Shown piece by piece: positions 22,789-36,024 of a stretch of 64,000 bases of DNA. The DNA is taken from the NCBI RefSeq assembly GCF_003696365.1, contig NZ_RFFM01000005.1:124001-188000 (forward strand), read 5' to 3'. The position numbers were made by a program, and so were the translations under genes. This DNA is from Stutzerimonas zhaodongensis (GTDB taxonomy: Bacteria; Pseudomonadota; Gammaproteobacteria; Pseudomonadales; Pseudomonadaceae). The notes below the pieces were generated by a model that was not told the DNA's origin, did not search any database, and saw only the letters and a program-made list of their open reading frames with translations. How positions within the stretch are numbered: position 1 is the stretch's first letter; each line of letters begins with the position of its first letter.

Positions 22789-22869
22789 CCTTGCCCCGCT
22801 TTCTACTGAAAGAAATGTCTGCTCAGTGCAACAACAAACATGCTCATTACCGTGGATGGAAGCCCATAC

Positions 22870-24917
<2,048 letters not shown>

Positions 24918-25013
24918 GGCGGCACGCTATCGCGAACGACGTGCTGCAAGAGCAGCCGTCAGGGACCCAACATCGCGGATAGCTCGAGCGTTCGGGCTGT
25001 CCAGGAGTAACAG
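24918..25013 (+). other. ccoO1-ccoP1 spacer where ccoQ would be expected
   Basis: In cco-2 a 61-codon ccoQ lies between ccoO and ccoP. Here only 96 bases remain and no reading frame resembles CcoQ. The last bases, GTCCAGGAGTAA before ccoP1, match the end of ccoQ2 exactly over 12 bases. The spacer may therefore be the scar of a deleted ccoQ, or the match may reflect only the shared ribosome-binding site. Confidence 0.5.
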
Positions 25014-25949
25014 ATGAACGCTTTCTGGAGTGGATACATCGCCCTGCTGACGCTGGGCACCATTGTCGCTCTGTTCTGGCTGATCTTCGCAACCCGCAAG
25101 GGCGAATCGCCAGGCACGACCGACAAGACCATGGGGCATTCCTTCGACGGAATCGAGGAATACGACAACCCACTGCCCAAGTGGTGGTTCATGCTGTTCA
25201 TCGGCACGCTGGTATTCGGCATTGTCTATCTGGTCCTGTACCCCGGCCTGGGTAACTGGAAAGGCATGATGCCTGGCTACGAGGACGGTTGGACTCAGGA
25301 CAAACAATGGCAACGTGAGGTCGACCAGGCTGACGAAAAATTCGGCCCCATCTTCGCCAAATACTCAGCCATGAGTGTTGCCGAGGTCGCACAGGACGAC
25401 CGCGCACTGAAAATTGGTGGCCGTCTCTTCGCCAACTACTGCTCGGTGTGCCACGGTTCGGACGCCAAAGGTGCAAACGGCTTCCCGAACCTCGCGGACA
25501 GTGAATGGCGCTGGGGTGGCGATGCCGAAACGATCAAGGCATCCATTCTCCATGGCCGCGTCGCCTCGATGCCTGCATGGGGCCAGGTGATCGGTGAAGA
25601 AGGCGTGAAGAACGTTGCGGCTTATGTACGTAGCGAGCTGGCAGGTCTGACGCTGCCAGAAGGCACCGTCGCCGATACCGCTGCCGGAGGCCAAGTCTAT
25701 GCGCAGACGTGCTCGGTTTGTCATGGTGCAAACGGTGAAGGCATGGCCGCAATGGGTGCACCAAAGCTGACCAGTTCCGCTGGCTGGATTTACGGCTCCA
25801 CACTGCCCCAACTGCAGCAGACCATACGTCATGGTCGCAACGGACAGATGCCTGCTCAGGAGCAATACCTGGGTAATGACAAGGTCCATCTGCTGGCCGC
25901 TTACGTCTATAGCCTGTCGCAACAGCCTGAACGCCTGGCCAAGCAGTAA
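25014..25949 (+). CDS. ccoP1: cbb3 oxidase dihaem subunit III, CcoP (cco-1)
   Basis: Membrane dihaem cytochrome c that receives electrons from soluble cytochromes; 311 residues. Two N-terminal helices (about residues 4-23 and 58-80) flank the conserved [16 protein letters not shown]. Two periplasmic cytochrome c domains follow with CSVCH at about residues 143-147 and CSVCH at about 234-238, each with a later methionine ligand region (RVASMPAWG and NGQMPAQE). CCAGGAG precedes the ATG. A terminator follows. Confidence 0.96.
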   Translation: MNAFWSGYIALLTLGTIVALFWLIFATRKGESPGTTDKTMGHSFDGIEEYDNPLPKWWFMLFIGTLVFGIVYLVLYPGLGNWKGMMPGYEDGWTQDKQWQREVDQADEKFGPIFAKYSAMSVAEVAQDDRALKIGGRLFANYCSVCHGSDAKGANGFPNLADSEWRWGGDAETIKASILHGRVASMPAWGQVIGEEGVKNVAAYVRSELAGLTLPEGTVADTAAGGQVYAQTCSVCHGANGEGMAAMGAPKLTSSAGWIYGSTLPQLQQTIRHGRNGQMPAQEQYLGNDKVHLLAAYVYSLSQQPERLAKQ

Positions 25950-25957
25950 CCCTCTAT

Positions 25958-25986
25958 AGGGCGGCGCGCTCCGCCGCCCTGTTTTC
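25958..25986 (+). terminator. Intrinsic terminator of cco-1
   Basis: AGGGCGGCG, a five-base loop and CGCCGCCCT are followed by GTTTTC just after the ccoP1 stop. It separates cco-1 from cco-2, so the two operons are probably transcribed apart. Confidence 0.85.
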
Positions 25987-27721
<1,735 letters not shown>

Positions 27722-27733
27722 GGAAACGGATAG

Positions 27734-28345
<612 letters not shown>

Positions 28346-28348
28346 CGC

Positions 28349-28534
28349 ATGATGGAAATCGGGACTCTTCGCGGTCTGGGCACCATTCTGGTATTTGTCG
28401 CATTCATTGCCATCGTGCTCTGGGCTTACAGCAGCAAACGCAAGCAAAGCTTCGACGAGGCCGCCAACCTGCCCTTCGCAGACGAGCCCGACGCCAACAA
28501 GCGTGATGAAGAAGCGTCCAGGAGTAAGAAATAA
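28349..28534 (+). CDS. ccoQ: cbb3 oxidase small subunit CcoQ (FixQ)
   Basis: 61-residue single-helix membrane protein that helps stabilise or assemble the cbb3 complex. The helix is about residues 10-27 (GTILVFVAFIAIVLWAYS), followed by the charged cytoplasmic tail SSKRKQSFDEAANLPFADE, which is the CcoQ/FixQ pattern. An ATG at 28352 is an equally possible start. It abuts ccoP2 directly (TAAATG). The first cco operon has no counterpart. Confidence 0.93.
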   Translation: MMEIGTLRGLGTILVFVAFIAIVLWAYSSKRKQSFDEAANLPFADEPDANKRDEEASRSKK

Positions 28535-29452
28535 ATGACCACGTTTTGGAGTTGGTACATCACCCTGCTGAGCCTGGGGACTATTGCAGCCCTGGTCTGG
28601 CTGTTACTGGCAACACGCAAGGGGCAGCGCAGCGACAGCACCGAAGAGACAGTCGGCCACTCCTATGACGGCATCGAGGAGTACGACAACCCCCTGCCTC
28701 GCTGGTGGTTTCTGCTGTTCATCGCCACCGTAATCTTCGCCCTCGGCTATCTGGCGCTTTACCCCGGTCTTGGTAACTGGAAGGGTGTGCTGCCCGGCTA
28801 CGAGGACGGCTGGACACAGGTCAAAGAGTGGCAGCGTGAAGTAGACAAGGCCAACGAGCAATACGGCCCGCTCTACGCCAAGTTCGCCGCGATGCCTGTT
28901 GAAGAGGTCGCTCAGGATCCGCAAGCCCTGAAAATGGGTGGTCGCCTGTTCGCCTCCAACTGCTCTGTCTGCCACGGTTCGGATGCCAAGGGCGCTTACG
29001 GCTTCCCTAACCTGACCGATGACGACTGGCTGTGGGGCGGTGAACCCGAGACCATCAAGACCACCATCATGGGCGGACGTCAGGCTGCAATGCCCGCGTG
29101 GCGCGATGTGATCGGCGAAGAAGGCATCCGCAACGTTGCCGGTTATGTCCGCACCCTCGCCGGTCGTGACATTCCTGAAGGCATCAACGTGGACCTTGAG
29201 CAGGGTCAAAAGCTGTTCGCGGCCAACTGTGTAGCCTGCCACGGACCTGAAGGAAAAGGCACCCAGGCCATGGGCGCGCCTAATCTGACCGACAACGTCT
29301 GGCTTTACGGCTCGAGTTTCGCGCAGATCCAGCAGACGCTGCGCTACGGGCGTAACGGCCGCATGCCGGCCCAGGAAGAAATACTTGGCAACGACAAGGT
29401 GCACCTGCTGGCAGCCTATGTGTACAGCCTCTCGCAGAAGTCGGAGAACTGA
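28535..29452 (+). CDS. ccoP2: cbb3 oxidase dihaem subunit III, CcoP (cco-2)
   Basis: 305-residue membrane dihaem cytochrome c. It has two N-terminal helices flanking [16 protein letters not shown], then haem sites CSVCH (about residues 143-147) and CVACH (about 228-232). The second site differs from the CSVCH of CcoP1, and the linker and second domain are the most diverged parts of the pair. The following 136-base gap to ccoG has two imperfect hairpins (about 29464-29491 and 29531-29552) without T runs, so the end of the transcript is unclear. Confidence 0.96.
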   Translation: MTTFWSWYITLLSLGTIAALVWLLLATRKGQRSDSTEETVGHSYDGIEEYDNPLPRWWFLLFIATVIFALGYLALYPGLGNWKGVLPGYEDGWTQVKEWQREVDKANEQYGPLYAKFAAMPVEEVAQDPQALKMGGRLFASNCSVCHGSDAKGAYGFPNLTDDDWLWGGEPETIKTTIMGGRQAAMPAWRDVIGEEGIRNVAGYVRTLAGRDIPEGINVDLEQGQKLFAANCVACHGPEGKGTQAMGAPNLTDNVWLYGSSFAQIQQTLRYGRNGRMPAQEEILGNDKVHLLAAYVYSLSQKSEN

Positions 29453-29588
29453 TCCCATCAGCTCAGGCGCGACCTACAGTCGCACCTGACTCCGGTTATC
29501 AAGGCGTACCATTCGCAGCAGGTCAGCTAAAGATCCCGGTCGGCATGTATCGACCGGGACACTCACCCTCCGCCGTGGTACGCATTCG

Positions 29589-31001
29589 ATGTCTAAGCAG
29601 ATCCCCGTTCATGATGTAACGCCACCGGCAAAGGTCAATGCGACATCCGACCTCTACGCCGCGCGTGAAAAGATCTATACCCGCTCCTTCTCCGGCCTGT
29701 TTCGCAATCTGCGTCTCGTTGGCGGTGCCGTTCTCTTCGCCCTGTACTTCGGTACCGTGTGGCTCAACTGGAACGGCCGCCAGGCGGTCTTCTGGGACTT
29801 GCCAGAGCGCAAGTTCTATATCTTCGGCGCCACCTTCTGGCCCCAGGACTTCATCCTGCTTTCAGCGTTGCTGATCATCTGCGCGTTCGGATTGTTCTTC
29901 ATTACGGTGTTCGCTGGTCGGGTCTGGTGTGGTTATACCTGCCCGCAGAGCGTATTTACCTGGGTCTTCATGTGGGCCGAGAAGGTCACGGAAGGCGATC
30001 GCAACCAACGTATGAAGCTCGACAAGGCACCGATGAGTGCCAACAAGTTCTTCCGCAAGTTGGCCAAGCATTCGATTTGGCTAGGCGTATCCCTCGCCAT
30101 CGGCATCACCTTCGTTGGATATTTCACTCCGATTCGCGAGCTCGTCCCGGATTTGCTCACCTTTCAGGTTGGCGGCTGGGCGCTGTTCTGGGTGGGCTTC
30201 TTTACGCTTGCCACGTATGGCAATGCCGGGTATCTGCGCGAGCAGGTATGCATCTACATGTGCCCTTACGCTCGATTCCAGAGCGTTATGTTCGACAAGG
30301 ACACGCTTATCGTTTCCTACGATCCACGTCGCGGTGAGCGGCGCGGGCCAAGGAAGAAAGAGGCGGATTACAAAGCCATGGGCCTTGGTGACTGCATCGA
30401 CTGCACCATGTGCGTTCAGGTCTGCCCGACCGGTATCGACATCCGCGACGGCCTGCAGGTCGAGTGCATCGGCTGCGCAGCCTGCATCGATGCCTGCGAC
30501 ACGATCATGGACAAGATGAACTACCCCCGCGGACTGATCAGCTACACGACCGAACACAACCTGTCCGGCCAGAAGACCCGTCTTGTCCGCCCACGGCTCA
30601 TCGGCTATGCAGTTGCGCTAGTAGCGATGATGGGAGTCTTCGCCTATGCCGTCAGCGACCGCTCTCTGGTCAAGCTCGACGTTCTCAAGGACCGCGTCCT
30701 CTATCGGGAAAACGAGCAAGGCAGGATCGAGAACGTCTACACGCTGAAGGTAATGAACAAGGGTCAGAGCGAGCAAACCTTCGTCATCGAAGCGACAGGC
30801 CTCGATGGCTTGCAGTATGAGGGACGGAACGAGATCAAAGCCGAAGCAGGTGAACTGATCACCGTTCCGGTTGAGCTTTCGGTGAAACCTGAGCAACTCC
30901 CTTCCAGCACTAACGATATTGTCTTCCACATCAGGTCCGTGGATGACGATTCGATCAACGATGAGGCAGAGAGCCGCTTCATCGGTCCATCTATTCGATA
31001 A
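29589..31001 (+). CDS. ccoG: cbb3 oxidase assembly ferredoxin CcoG (FixG/RdxA)
   Basis: 470-residue membrane iron-sulfur protein thought to act as a cupric reductase in copper delivery to CcoN. It has about five membrane helices, a CGYTCPQS motif after the second, a two-cluster ferredoxin domain with CIDCTMCVQVCP and CIGCAACIDACD (about residues 264-305), a further helix and a C-terminal periplasmic immunoglobulin-like domain. It is the first of the ccoGHIS assembly genes. Confidence 0.95.
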   Translation: MSKQIPVHDVTPPAKVNATSDLYAAREKIYTRSFSGLFRNLRLVGGAVLFALYFGTVWLNWNGRQAVFWDLPERKFYIFGATFWPQDFILLSALLIICAFGLFFITVFAGRVWCGYTCPQSVFTWVFMWAEKVTEGDRNQRMKLDKAPMSANKFFRKLAKHSIWLGVSLAIGITFVGYFTPIRELVPDLLTFQVGGWALFWVGFFTLATYGNAGYLREQVCIYMCPYARFQSVMFDKDTLIVSYDPRRGERRGPRKKEADYKAMGLGDCIDCTMCVQVCPTGIDIRDGLQVECIGCAACIDACDTIMDKMNYPRGLISYTTEHNLSGQKTRLVRPRLIGYAVALVAMMGVFAYAVSDRSLVKLDVLKDRVLYRENEQGRIENVYTLKVMNKGQSEQTFVIEATGLDGLQYEGRNEIKAEAGELITVPVELSVKPEQLPSSTNDIVFHIRSVDDDSINDEAESRFIGPSIR

Positions 31002-31012
31002 ACAGGTAGTAC

Positions 31013-31516
31013 ATGAGCAACTCCGAGCAAGAGAACACCCGCTGGTACACACAATTCTGGGCTTGGTTCGTTATCGCTATCCTGGCGTTTTCAGTGGTCC
31101 TTGGGACTTCGCTGCTGACCATCGCAATTCGTAACGCCGACACCTTGGTATCGGATAACTATTACGACGCCGGCAAAGGTATCAATCAGTCGCTCGAACG
31201 CGAGAAGCTCGCTGAGAGCATGGAAGTGCAGGCCACGCTGAACCTCAATGACGAGCGCGGGATCGCTGAAGTGCAACTCAGTGGATCCAGCCGTCCTCAG
31301 CAATTGGTGCTCAGCTTGCTGTCCCCAACGCAGCCCGAGCGAGATCGCCGCATCGTTCTACAGCCCCAGGGTGACGGGGTTTATCAAGGGCAGATGCAGG
31401 ATTCGGTGACCGGCAGACGTTTTGTCGAGCTTATCGGGCGCGAGGGTGAGCAGGACTGGCGACTGTTCGAGGAAGAGGAGATCGTCAGCGGCCAGCCAAT
31501 AGACCTGAGTTACTGA
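31013..31516 (+). CDS. ccoH: cbb3 oxidase assembly protein CcoH (FixH)
   Basis: 167-residue membrane protein with one N-terminal helix (about residues 13-38, [24 protein letters not shown]-like) followed by [20 protein letters not shown], the FixH signature, and a periplasmic beta domain. It is needed for late assembly of cbb3 oxidase. It starts 11 bases after ccoG and is followed by ccoI after 7 bases, so it lies within one operon. Confidence 0.94.
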   Translation: MSNSEQENTRWYTQFWAWFVIAILAFSVVLGTSLLTIAIRNADTLVSDNYYDAGKGINQSLEREKLAESMEVQATLNLNDERGIAEVQLSGSSRPQQLVLSLLSPTQPERDRRIVLQPQGDGVYQGQMQDSVTGRRFVELIGREGEQDWRLFEEEEIVSGQPIDLSY

Positions 31517-31523
31517 CGCGTCG

Positions 31524-33965
31524 ATGGCGAACCCCGTCCCCTGCTATCACTGTGGGCTTCCAGTACCGGCCGGCAGCACCTACCGGGCATGCGTGCTGAA
31601 CGAACAGCGGCCAATGTGCTGCCCGGGTTGCCAGGCTGTAGCCGAAGCGATCGTCCAGGGCGGTCTTGAAAGCTACTACCTGCACCGCAGCGACACCTCG
31701 ATCAACCCCGGGGTTCTTCCGCAAGCGCTAACTGAAGAGCTGGCGCTTTATGACCGGAAAGATGTGCAACAGCCGTTCGTGCAACACGAAGGCGAGTTTG
31801 CCAGCACCGCTCTGATGATCGAGGGAATCAGCTGCGCAGCGTGTGGCTGGCTGATCGAAAAACATCTGCGTGGGCTGGAGGGAGTCAACGAGGCAAGCCT
31901 CAATCTCTCCAACCACAGACTGCGGGTCAGCTGGAACGACGCCACCCTTCCACTCAGCGAATTGCTTGCTGAGCTTCGCCGAATCGGCTATGCGGGACAC
32001 CCCTACCAAGCGGACCAGGCTGCGGAGCGACTCGCACTGGCCAATCGCCGCAGCATGCGTCAACTTGGCGTCACCGGCCTGCTGTGGATGCAAGTGATGA
32101 TGGCCACCATGGCAACCTGGCCGGAATTCAATATCGACCTGTCGCCAGGCATGGCAAGTATCCTGCGCTGGACTGCCCTGCTGCTGACCACGCCCATCGT
32201 CTTCTACTGCTGCACGGACTTCTTCAAAGGCGCTGTTAGGGATCTGCGGACCCGCCATCTCACCATGGACGTGTCAGTATCACTGGCGATTGGGGGCGCC
32301 TACCTTGCCGGGGTCTGGTCGACGATCACCGGCCAAGGCGAACTCTACTTCGACGCGGTCGGCATGTTTGCGCTGTTTCTACTGGCCGGACGTTTTCTTG
32401 AGCGCCGCGCACGGGAACGCACGGCTGCAGCGACTGCACAGCTGGTCAATTTATTACCCGCGTCCTGCCTCAAGCTTGATGATGAGGGTCAGACGGCACG
32501 CATCCTTCTCAGCGAACTGCAACTCGGTGACCACGTGCTTATCCAGCCTGGCGCGCTGATTCCAGCCGACGGCCGCATTCTGAGCGGACAATCGAGTGTC
32601 GACGAATCCGTTCTTACCGGTGAATACCTGCCGCAGCCGCGAGGCATGGGTGACGCCGTTACTGCCGGCACACTCAATGTCGAAGGTGCGCTGACCATCG
32701 AGGTTCACGCGCTGGGCGACAACACGCGCCTGTCCGCCATTGTGGGCCTGCTGGAACGCGCGCAATCCGACAAGCCACGGCTGGCCGAACTGGCCGACCG
32801 CGTTGCTCAGTGGTTCTTGCTCATCGTGCTGTTTACCGCTGCAGTGGTTGGGTTCATCTGGTGGCAGATCGATCCGCAACGTGCCTTTTGGATCGTACTA
32901 GCGCTGCTCGTTGCCACCTGCCCTTGCGCTTTGTCGCTGGCAACACCGACGGCGCTGACGACGGCCACCGGGACACTCCACAAGCTCGGGCTGCTGCTCA
33001 CTCGTGGCCACGTCCTGGAGGGCCTTAATCACATTGATACGGTGATCTTCGACAAGACAGGCACATTGACCGAAGGACGCCTGACCCTGGGCGAGATCAA
33101 GCCCCTGGCCGACCTGGACGCAAATGCCTGCCTGGAATTGGCTGCCGCACTGGAGAACCGCTCTGAGCACCCGATTGCTCGTGCATTCGGTCGTGCGCCC
33201 CAAGCTGCCGATGCGGTGGACAGCATTCCTGGGCTTGGCCTGCAGGGATCAGTTGCTGGACGCGTTCTTCGAATTGGCCAGCCCGACTTCGTTGCGGCTG
33301 GTTACTCAGGCGTCGCACCGGAGATCCCGGGCAAAGATGGGCAGTGGCTGCTGTTGGGCGACGCTCAGGGACCACTGGCATGGCTGGTGCTCGACGACCG
33401 GATGCGCGACGACGCACCAGCCCTGCTTCAGGCTTGCAGAGATAAAGGCTGGCACACCGTACTGCTGTCCGGTGACAGCTCGCCAATGGTCGGCGAGATT
33501 GCTCGTCGACTCGGCATTGAGGACGCCCACGCAGGGATGACGCCTACAGACAAGCTGGTCTATCTTCAGAGGCTCCAATCCGAAGGTCGCCGCGTGCTGA
33601 TGGTAGGTGATGGCGTCAACGATGCACCGGTGCTCGCCGCGGCGGATATTAGCGTGGCTATGGGATCGGCCACCGATCTGGCGAAAACCAGTGCCGACGC
33701 GGTGTTGCTCAGCAATCGTCTCGACAGCTTGGTCCAAGCATTCTCCATAGCGCGTCGAAGCCGACATATCATCATCGAGAATCTCGCCTGGGCGAGCCTA
33801 TACAATGGCTTGATCCTGCCATTCGCTGCGATCGGTTGGGTGACCCCAATGTGGGCGGCGCTAGGGATGTCAGCCAGTTCCTTGCTGGTCGTGCTGAACG
33901 CCTTGCGGTTGACGCGCCTGCCAACTGCTACCACCCGACAATCCACCCTGCCTGACGTAGGATAA
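31524..33965 (+). CDS. ccoI: Copper-exporting P-type ATPase CcoI (FixI)
   Basis: P1B-type ATPase that moves copper across the inner membrane for insertion into cbb3 oxidase; 813 residues. The N-terminus has the FixI-specific cysteine cluster CYHCG...MCCPGCQAVAEAIV, then a heavy-metal domain with GISCAACGW. The catalytic features are TGEYLP (dephosphorylation), the membrane metal site CPC, the phosphorylated aspartate in DKTGTLTEG, the HP of ENRSEHPIARAF, and MVGDGVNDAPVL. Eight membrane helices are expected. Confidence 0.96.
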   Translation: MANPVPCYHCGLPVPAGSTYRACVLNEQRPMCCPGCQAVAEAIVQGGLESYYLHRSDTSINPGVLPQALTEELALYDRKDVQQPFVQHEGEFASTALMIEGISCAACGWLIEKHLRGLEGVNEASLNLSNHRLRVSWNDATLPLSELLAELRRIGYAGHPYQADQAAERLALANRRSMRQLGVTGLLWMQVMMATMATWPEFNIDLSPGMASILRWTALLLTTPIVFYCCTDFFKGAVRDLRTRHLTMDVSVSLAIGGAYLAGVWSTITGQGELYFDAVGMFALFLLAGRFLERRARERTAAATAQLVNLLPASCLKLDDEGQTARILLSELQLGDHVLIQPGALIPADGRILSGQSSVDESVLTGEYLPQPRGMGDAVTAGTLNVEGALTIEVHALGDNTRLSAIVGLLERAQSDKPRLAELADRVAQWFLLIVLFTAAVVGFIWWQIDPQRAFWIVLALLVATCPCALSLATPTALTTATGTLHKLGLLLTRGHVLEGLNHIDTVIFDKTGTLTEGRLTLGEIKPLADLDANACLELAAALENRSEHPIARAFGRAPQAADAVDSIPGLGLQGSVAGRVLRIGQPDFVAAGYSGVAPEIPGKDGQWLLLGDAQGPLAWLVLDDRMRDDAPALLQACRDKGWHTVLLSGDSSPMVGEIARRLGIEDAHAGMTPTDKLVYLQRLQSEGRRVLMVGDGVNDAPVLAAADISVAMGSATDLAKTSADAVLLSNRLDSLVQAFSIARRSRHIIIENLAWASLYNGLILPFAAIGWVTPMWAALGMSASSLLVVLNALRLTRLPTATTRQSTLPDVG

Positions 33966-34013
33966 GTCACTCGACGGCCAACGCCGAATTGCCGTGACCT
34001 TCTGGAGGCCCTT

Positions 34014-34223
34014 ATGGCCGCACTTTACATTTTGATCCCGGTTGCCGTGGTTCTCGTTGCATTGGCCATCTGGGTTTTCTTCTGGGCCGTCGACAGCGGC
34101 CAGTACGATGATCTTGACGGCCCCGCTCATAGCATCCTGTTCGACGAGGAAGACCCAAAGCACCGCGCGGGTATAAAACAGGCCGAGGAAGGTAGCGACG
34201 GCAGGAAAGACGGCAGTGACTGA
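34014..34223 (+). CDS. ccoS: cbb3 oxidase maturation protein CcoS (FixS)
   Basis: 69-residue single-helix protein. The N-terminus YILIPVAVVLVALAIWVFFWAVDSGQYDDLDGPAHSILFDE is the full CcoS pattern: a membrane helix, then the conserved aromatic-acidic segment. It is required for cofactor insertion in cbb3 oxidase. Its last eight bases overlap the next gene. Confidence 0.94.
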   Translation: MAALYILIPVAVVLVALAIWVFFWAVDSGQYDDLDGPAHSILFDEEDPKHRAGIKQAEEGSDGRKDGSD

Positions 34224-34941
34224 TCTTCTGCCGTTGCTGGCGTCAGCCTGGGTGCTCGGCCTGCTCGGCGGTGGGCATTGTCTGGGTATGTGCGGAGGGT
34301 TGATGGGCGCGCTGACCATGGCCATCCCACCGGAGCAGCGTGGCAGGCGCCTGCGTCTGCTGGTCGCTTACAACATAGGACGGGTGTTTAGTTACGCCAC
34401 TGCAGGATTACTCATAGGCCTTGCCGGCTGGGCCGTGGCCAACAGCCCGGCAGCAATGGCGTTACGTGTCGTAGCCGCTTTGCTGCTGATCAGTATGGGA
34501 CTTTATCTTGCCGGATGGTGGAGCGGGCTTACGCGAGTGGAGGCCTTGGGCCGAGGCTTATGGCGACATATTCAACCCTTCGCCAGCCGATTGATGCCAG
34601 TCAAAAGCGTGCCTCGGGCACTCTTACTGGGTGCGCTCTGGGGCTGGTTACCATGCGGTCTGGTCTATAGCACCCTACTCTGGGCGGCGAGTCAGGGCGA
34701 CGCGCTAGAAAGCGCGCTGCTAATGCTGGCGTTTGGTGTCGGCACCTGGCCCGTGCTCGTGGCAACCGGCCTCGCCGCAGAACGCATCACCGCAATGCTT
34801 CGCAAACGCGGCGTGCGCCTGACCGGAGGTATAGCGGTAATCCTGTTCGGTGTATGGACCCTGCCCGGCCCGCATCAGCAATGGGTCATGGGCCATGGCA
34901 GCAGTGCACATCAACAGCAGTCCTCACACCTTCAACATTGA
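34216..34941 (+). CDS. SafE/DsbD-like membrane protein of the cco locus
   Basis: 241-residue protein with six predicted helices. It begins with the GTG at 34216 inside the ccoS tail. The N-terminal motif LGGGHCLGMCGGLMGAL (His-Cys and Met-Cys) and the mirrored WGWLPCGLVYSTLLWA in the second half mark the UreH/DsbD-like transmembrane family (often named sulfite exporter TauE/SafE). The paired cysteines suggest a thiol or copper role, consistent with its fixed position after ccoS. The tail is histidine-rich (GHGSSAHQQQSSHLQH). Confidence 0.85.
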   Translation: MTDLLPLLASAWVLGLLGGGHCLGMCGGLMGALTMAIPPEQRGRRLRLLVAYNIGRVFSYATAGLLIGLAGWAVANSPAAMALRVVAALLLISMGLYLAGWWSGLTRVEALGRGLWRHIQPFASRLMPVKSVPRALLLGALWGWLPCGLVYSTLLWAASQGDALESALLMLAFGVGTWPVLVATGLAAERITAMLRKRGVRLTGGIAVILFGVWTLPGPHQQWVMGHGSSAHQQQSSHLQH

Positions 34942-34957
34942 CCAGCGCTTGACGAAA

Positions 34958-34978
34958 GTGAGCAACACGGCTGCTCAC
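34958..34978. terminator. Hairpin between convergent SafE-like gene and nadE
   Basis: GTGAGCA and TGCTCAC pair around a seven-base loop in the 54 bases between two convergent genes. T runs are short on both sides, so it is a weak but well-placed bidirectional terminator candidate. Confidence 0.45.
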
Positions 34979-34995
34979 CGCTCCATGGAGTCGGC

Positions 34996-35823
34996 TCAGG
35001 GCTCTTTCGGCAACTGACGTTTGTGTGCTGACTTGTCATAGGTATCGACGATGATCCGCGCTGCTTCGTCTGGAATCGCTCGGCCTTGCAGGAATTCATC
35101 GATGTGCTGATAGCTCACACCATGAGCTTCCTCGTCGGGCTTGCCGGGTGACAGCTCTTCCAGATCCGCAGTCGGCACCTTCTTGACCAACTGCTCGGGC
35201 GCGCCCAATGCAGCTGCCAGCTCACGCACCTGGTATTTCACCAGTCCAGCCAGAGGCGTGAGGTCGCAAGCGCCATCTCCGAATTTGGTGAAAAATCCCA
35301 TCACGGCTTCAGCCGCATGGTCTGTACCAATAACCAGGCCCTGACGTGCGTTGGCGATGGTGTATTGCGCCACCATGCGGATCCGAGCCTTGGTGTTGCC
35401 CAACACGAAGTCACGTTTCTCCGGGGTCAGGTCACCAAGCGCCTCGGTTGCCTGCGCCAGCCCTTGAACGGCAGCGCCAATGTTCACCGTATGGCATTCG
35501 TCCGGCTTTATCGTGTCCACCGCGAGCTGTGCTTCGTCTTCATCATGCTGAACCTGGTAAGGCAGCCGGACTGCAATGAATCGGTAGTCATCGCCTTCGC
35601 CCTTCGCTCGCATGCCTTCTACAGCGCGCTGGGCAAGCAGGCCGGCGGTGGTCGAGTCGACGCCGCCACTGATGCCCAGTACCAAGGTCTTCAATCCAGA
35701 TTCGCGCAGGCACGTCTGTATAAAGGCGACGCGACGGTCGATTTCCGCCTGGATGGCTGACGGACCATCGAATGGGGGACATACGTTAAGTGCAGCAGCG
35801 ATCTCTTGCTGACGGCTATGCAT
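34996..35823 (-). CDS. nadE: Ammonia-dependent NAD+ synthetase NadE
   Basis: Forms NAD+ from nicotinic acid adenine dinucleotide, ATP and ammonia; 275 residues. The P-loop is [18 protein letters not shown] (about residues 46-63). [31 protein letters not shown] and the C-terminal [17 protein letters not shown] are typical of the E. coli type without a glutaminase domain. AGGAG precedes the ATG. It is divergent from the HemN-like gene. Confidence 0.96.
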   Translation of the reverse strand: MHSRQQEIAAALNVCPPFDGPSAIQAEIDRRVAFIQTCLRESGLKTLVLGISGGVDSTTAGLLAQRAVEGMRAKGEGDDYRFIAVRLPYQVQHDEDEAQLAVDTIKPDECHTVNIGAAVQGLAQATEALGDLTPEKRDFVLGNTKARIRMVAQYTIANARQGLVIGTDHAAEAVMGFFTKFGDGACDLTPLAGLVKYQVRELAAALGAPEQLVKKVPTADLEELSPGKPDEEAHGVSYQHIDEFLQGRAIPDEAARIIVDTYDKSAHKRQLPKEP

Positions 35824-35951
35824 GAGTTTCTCCTATGCTGTTGAGCGATACGGTTAAAGACCCTGACTCGTTAATCCGACCATAATTCGACAGATAAATC
35901 TCCTACCCTTGTACCGCCGGTCCCAGTGCTTGCACCAGGGTCTGGACTCGC

Positions 35952-35993
35952 TTGATACAGGTCAAGTCTACGCGTCTGCGTCAGACCTAGAAT
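35952..35993 (+). promoter_or_regulatory. Anr/FNR-type class II promoter of the HemN-like gene
   Basis: TTGAT-ACAG-GTCAA at 35952-35965 matches the FNR/Anr consensus TTGAT-N4-ATCAA at nine of ten positions. A good -10 element, TAGAAT, lies at 35988-35993. If transcription starts near 36000, the box is centred close to -41.5, the classic spacing for direct FNR activation. The anr gene itself is the next gene but one downstream. The site also lies in the divergent gap with nadE (start 35823). Confidence 0.88.
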
Positions 35994-36024
35994 CCTGCTA
36001 CCGCAGTCAAACCGAGACCGTAAG

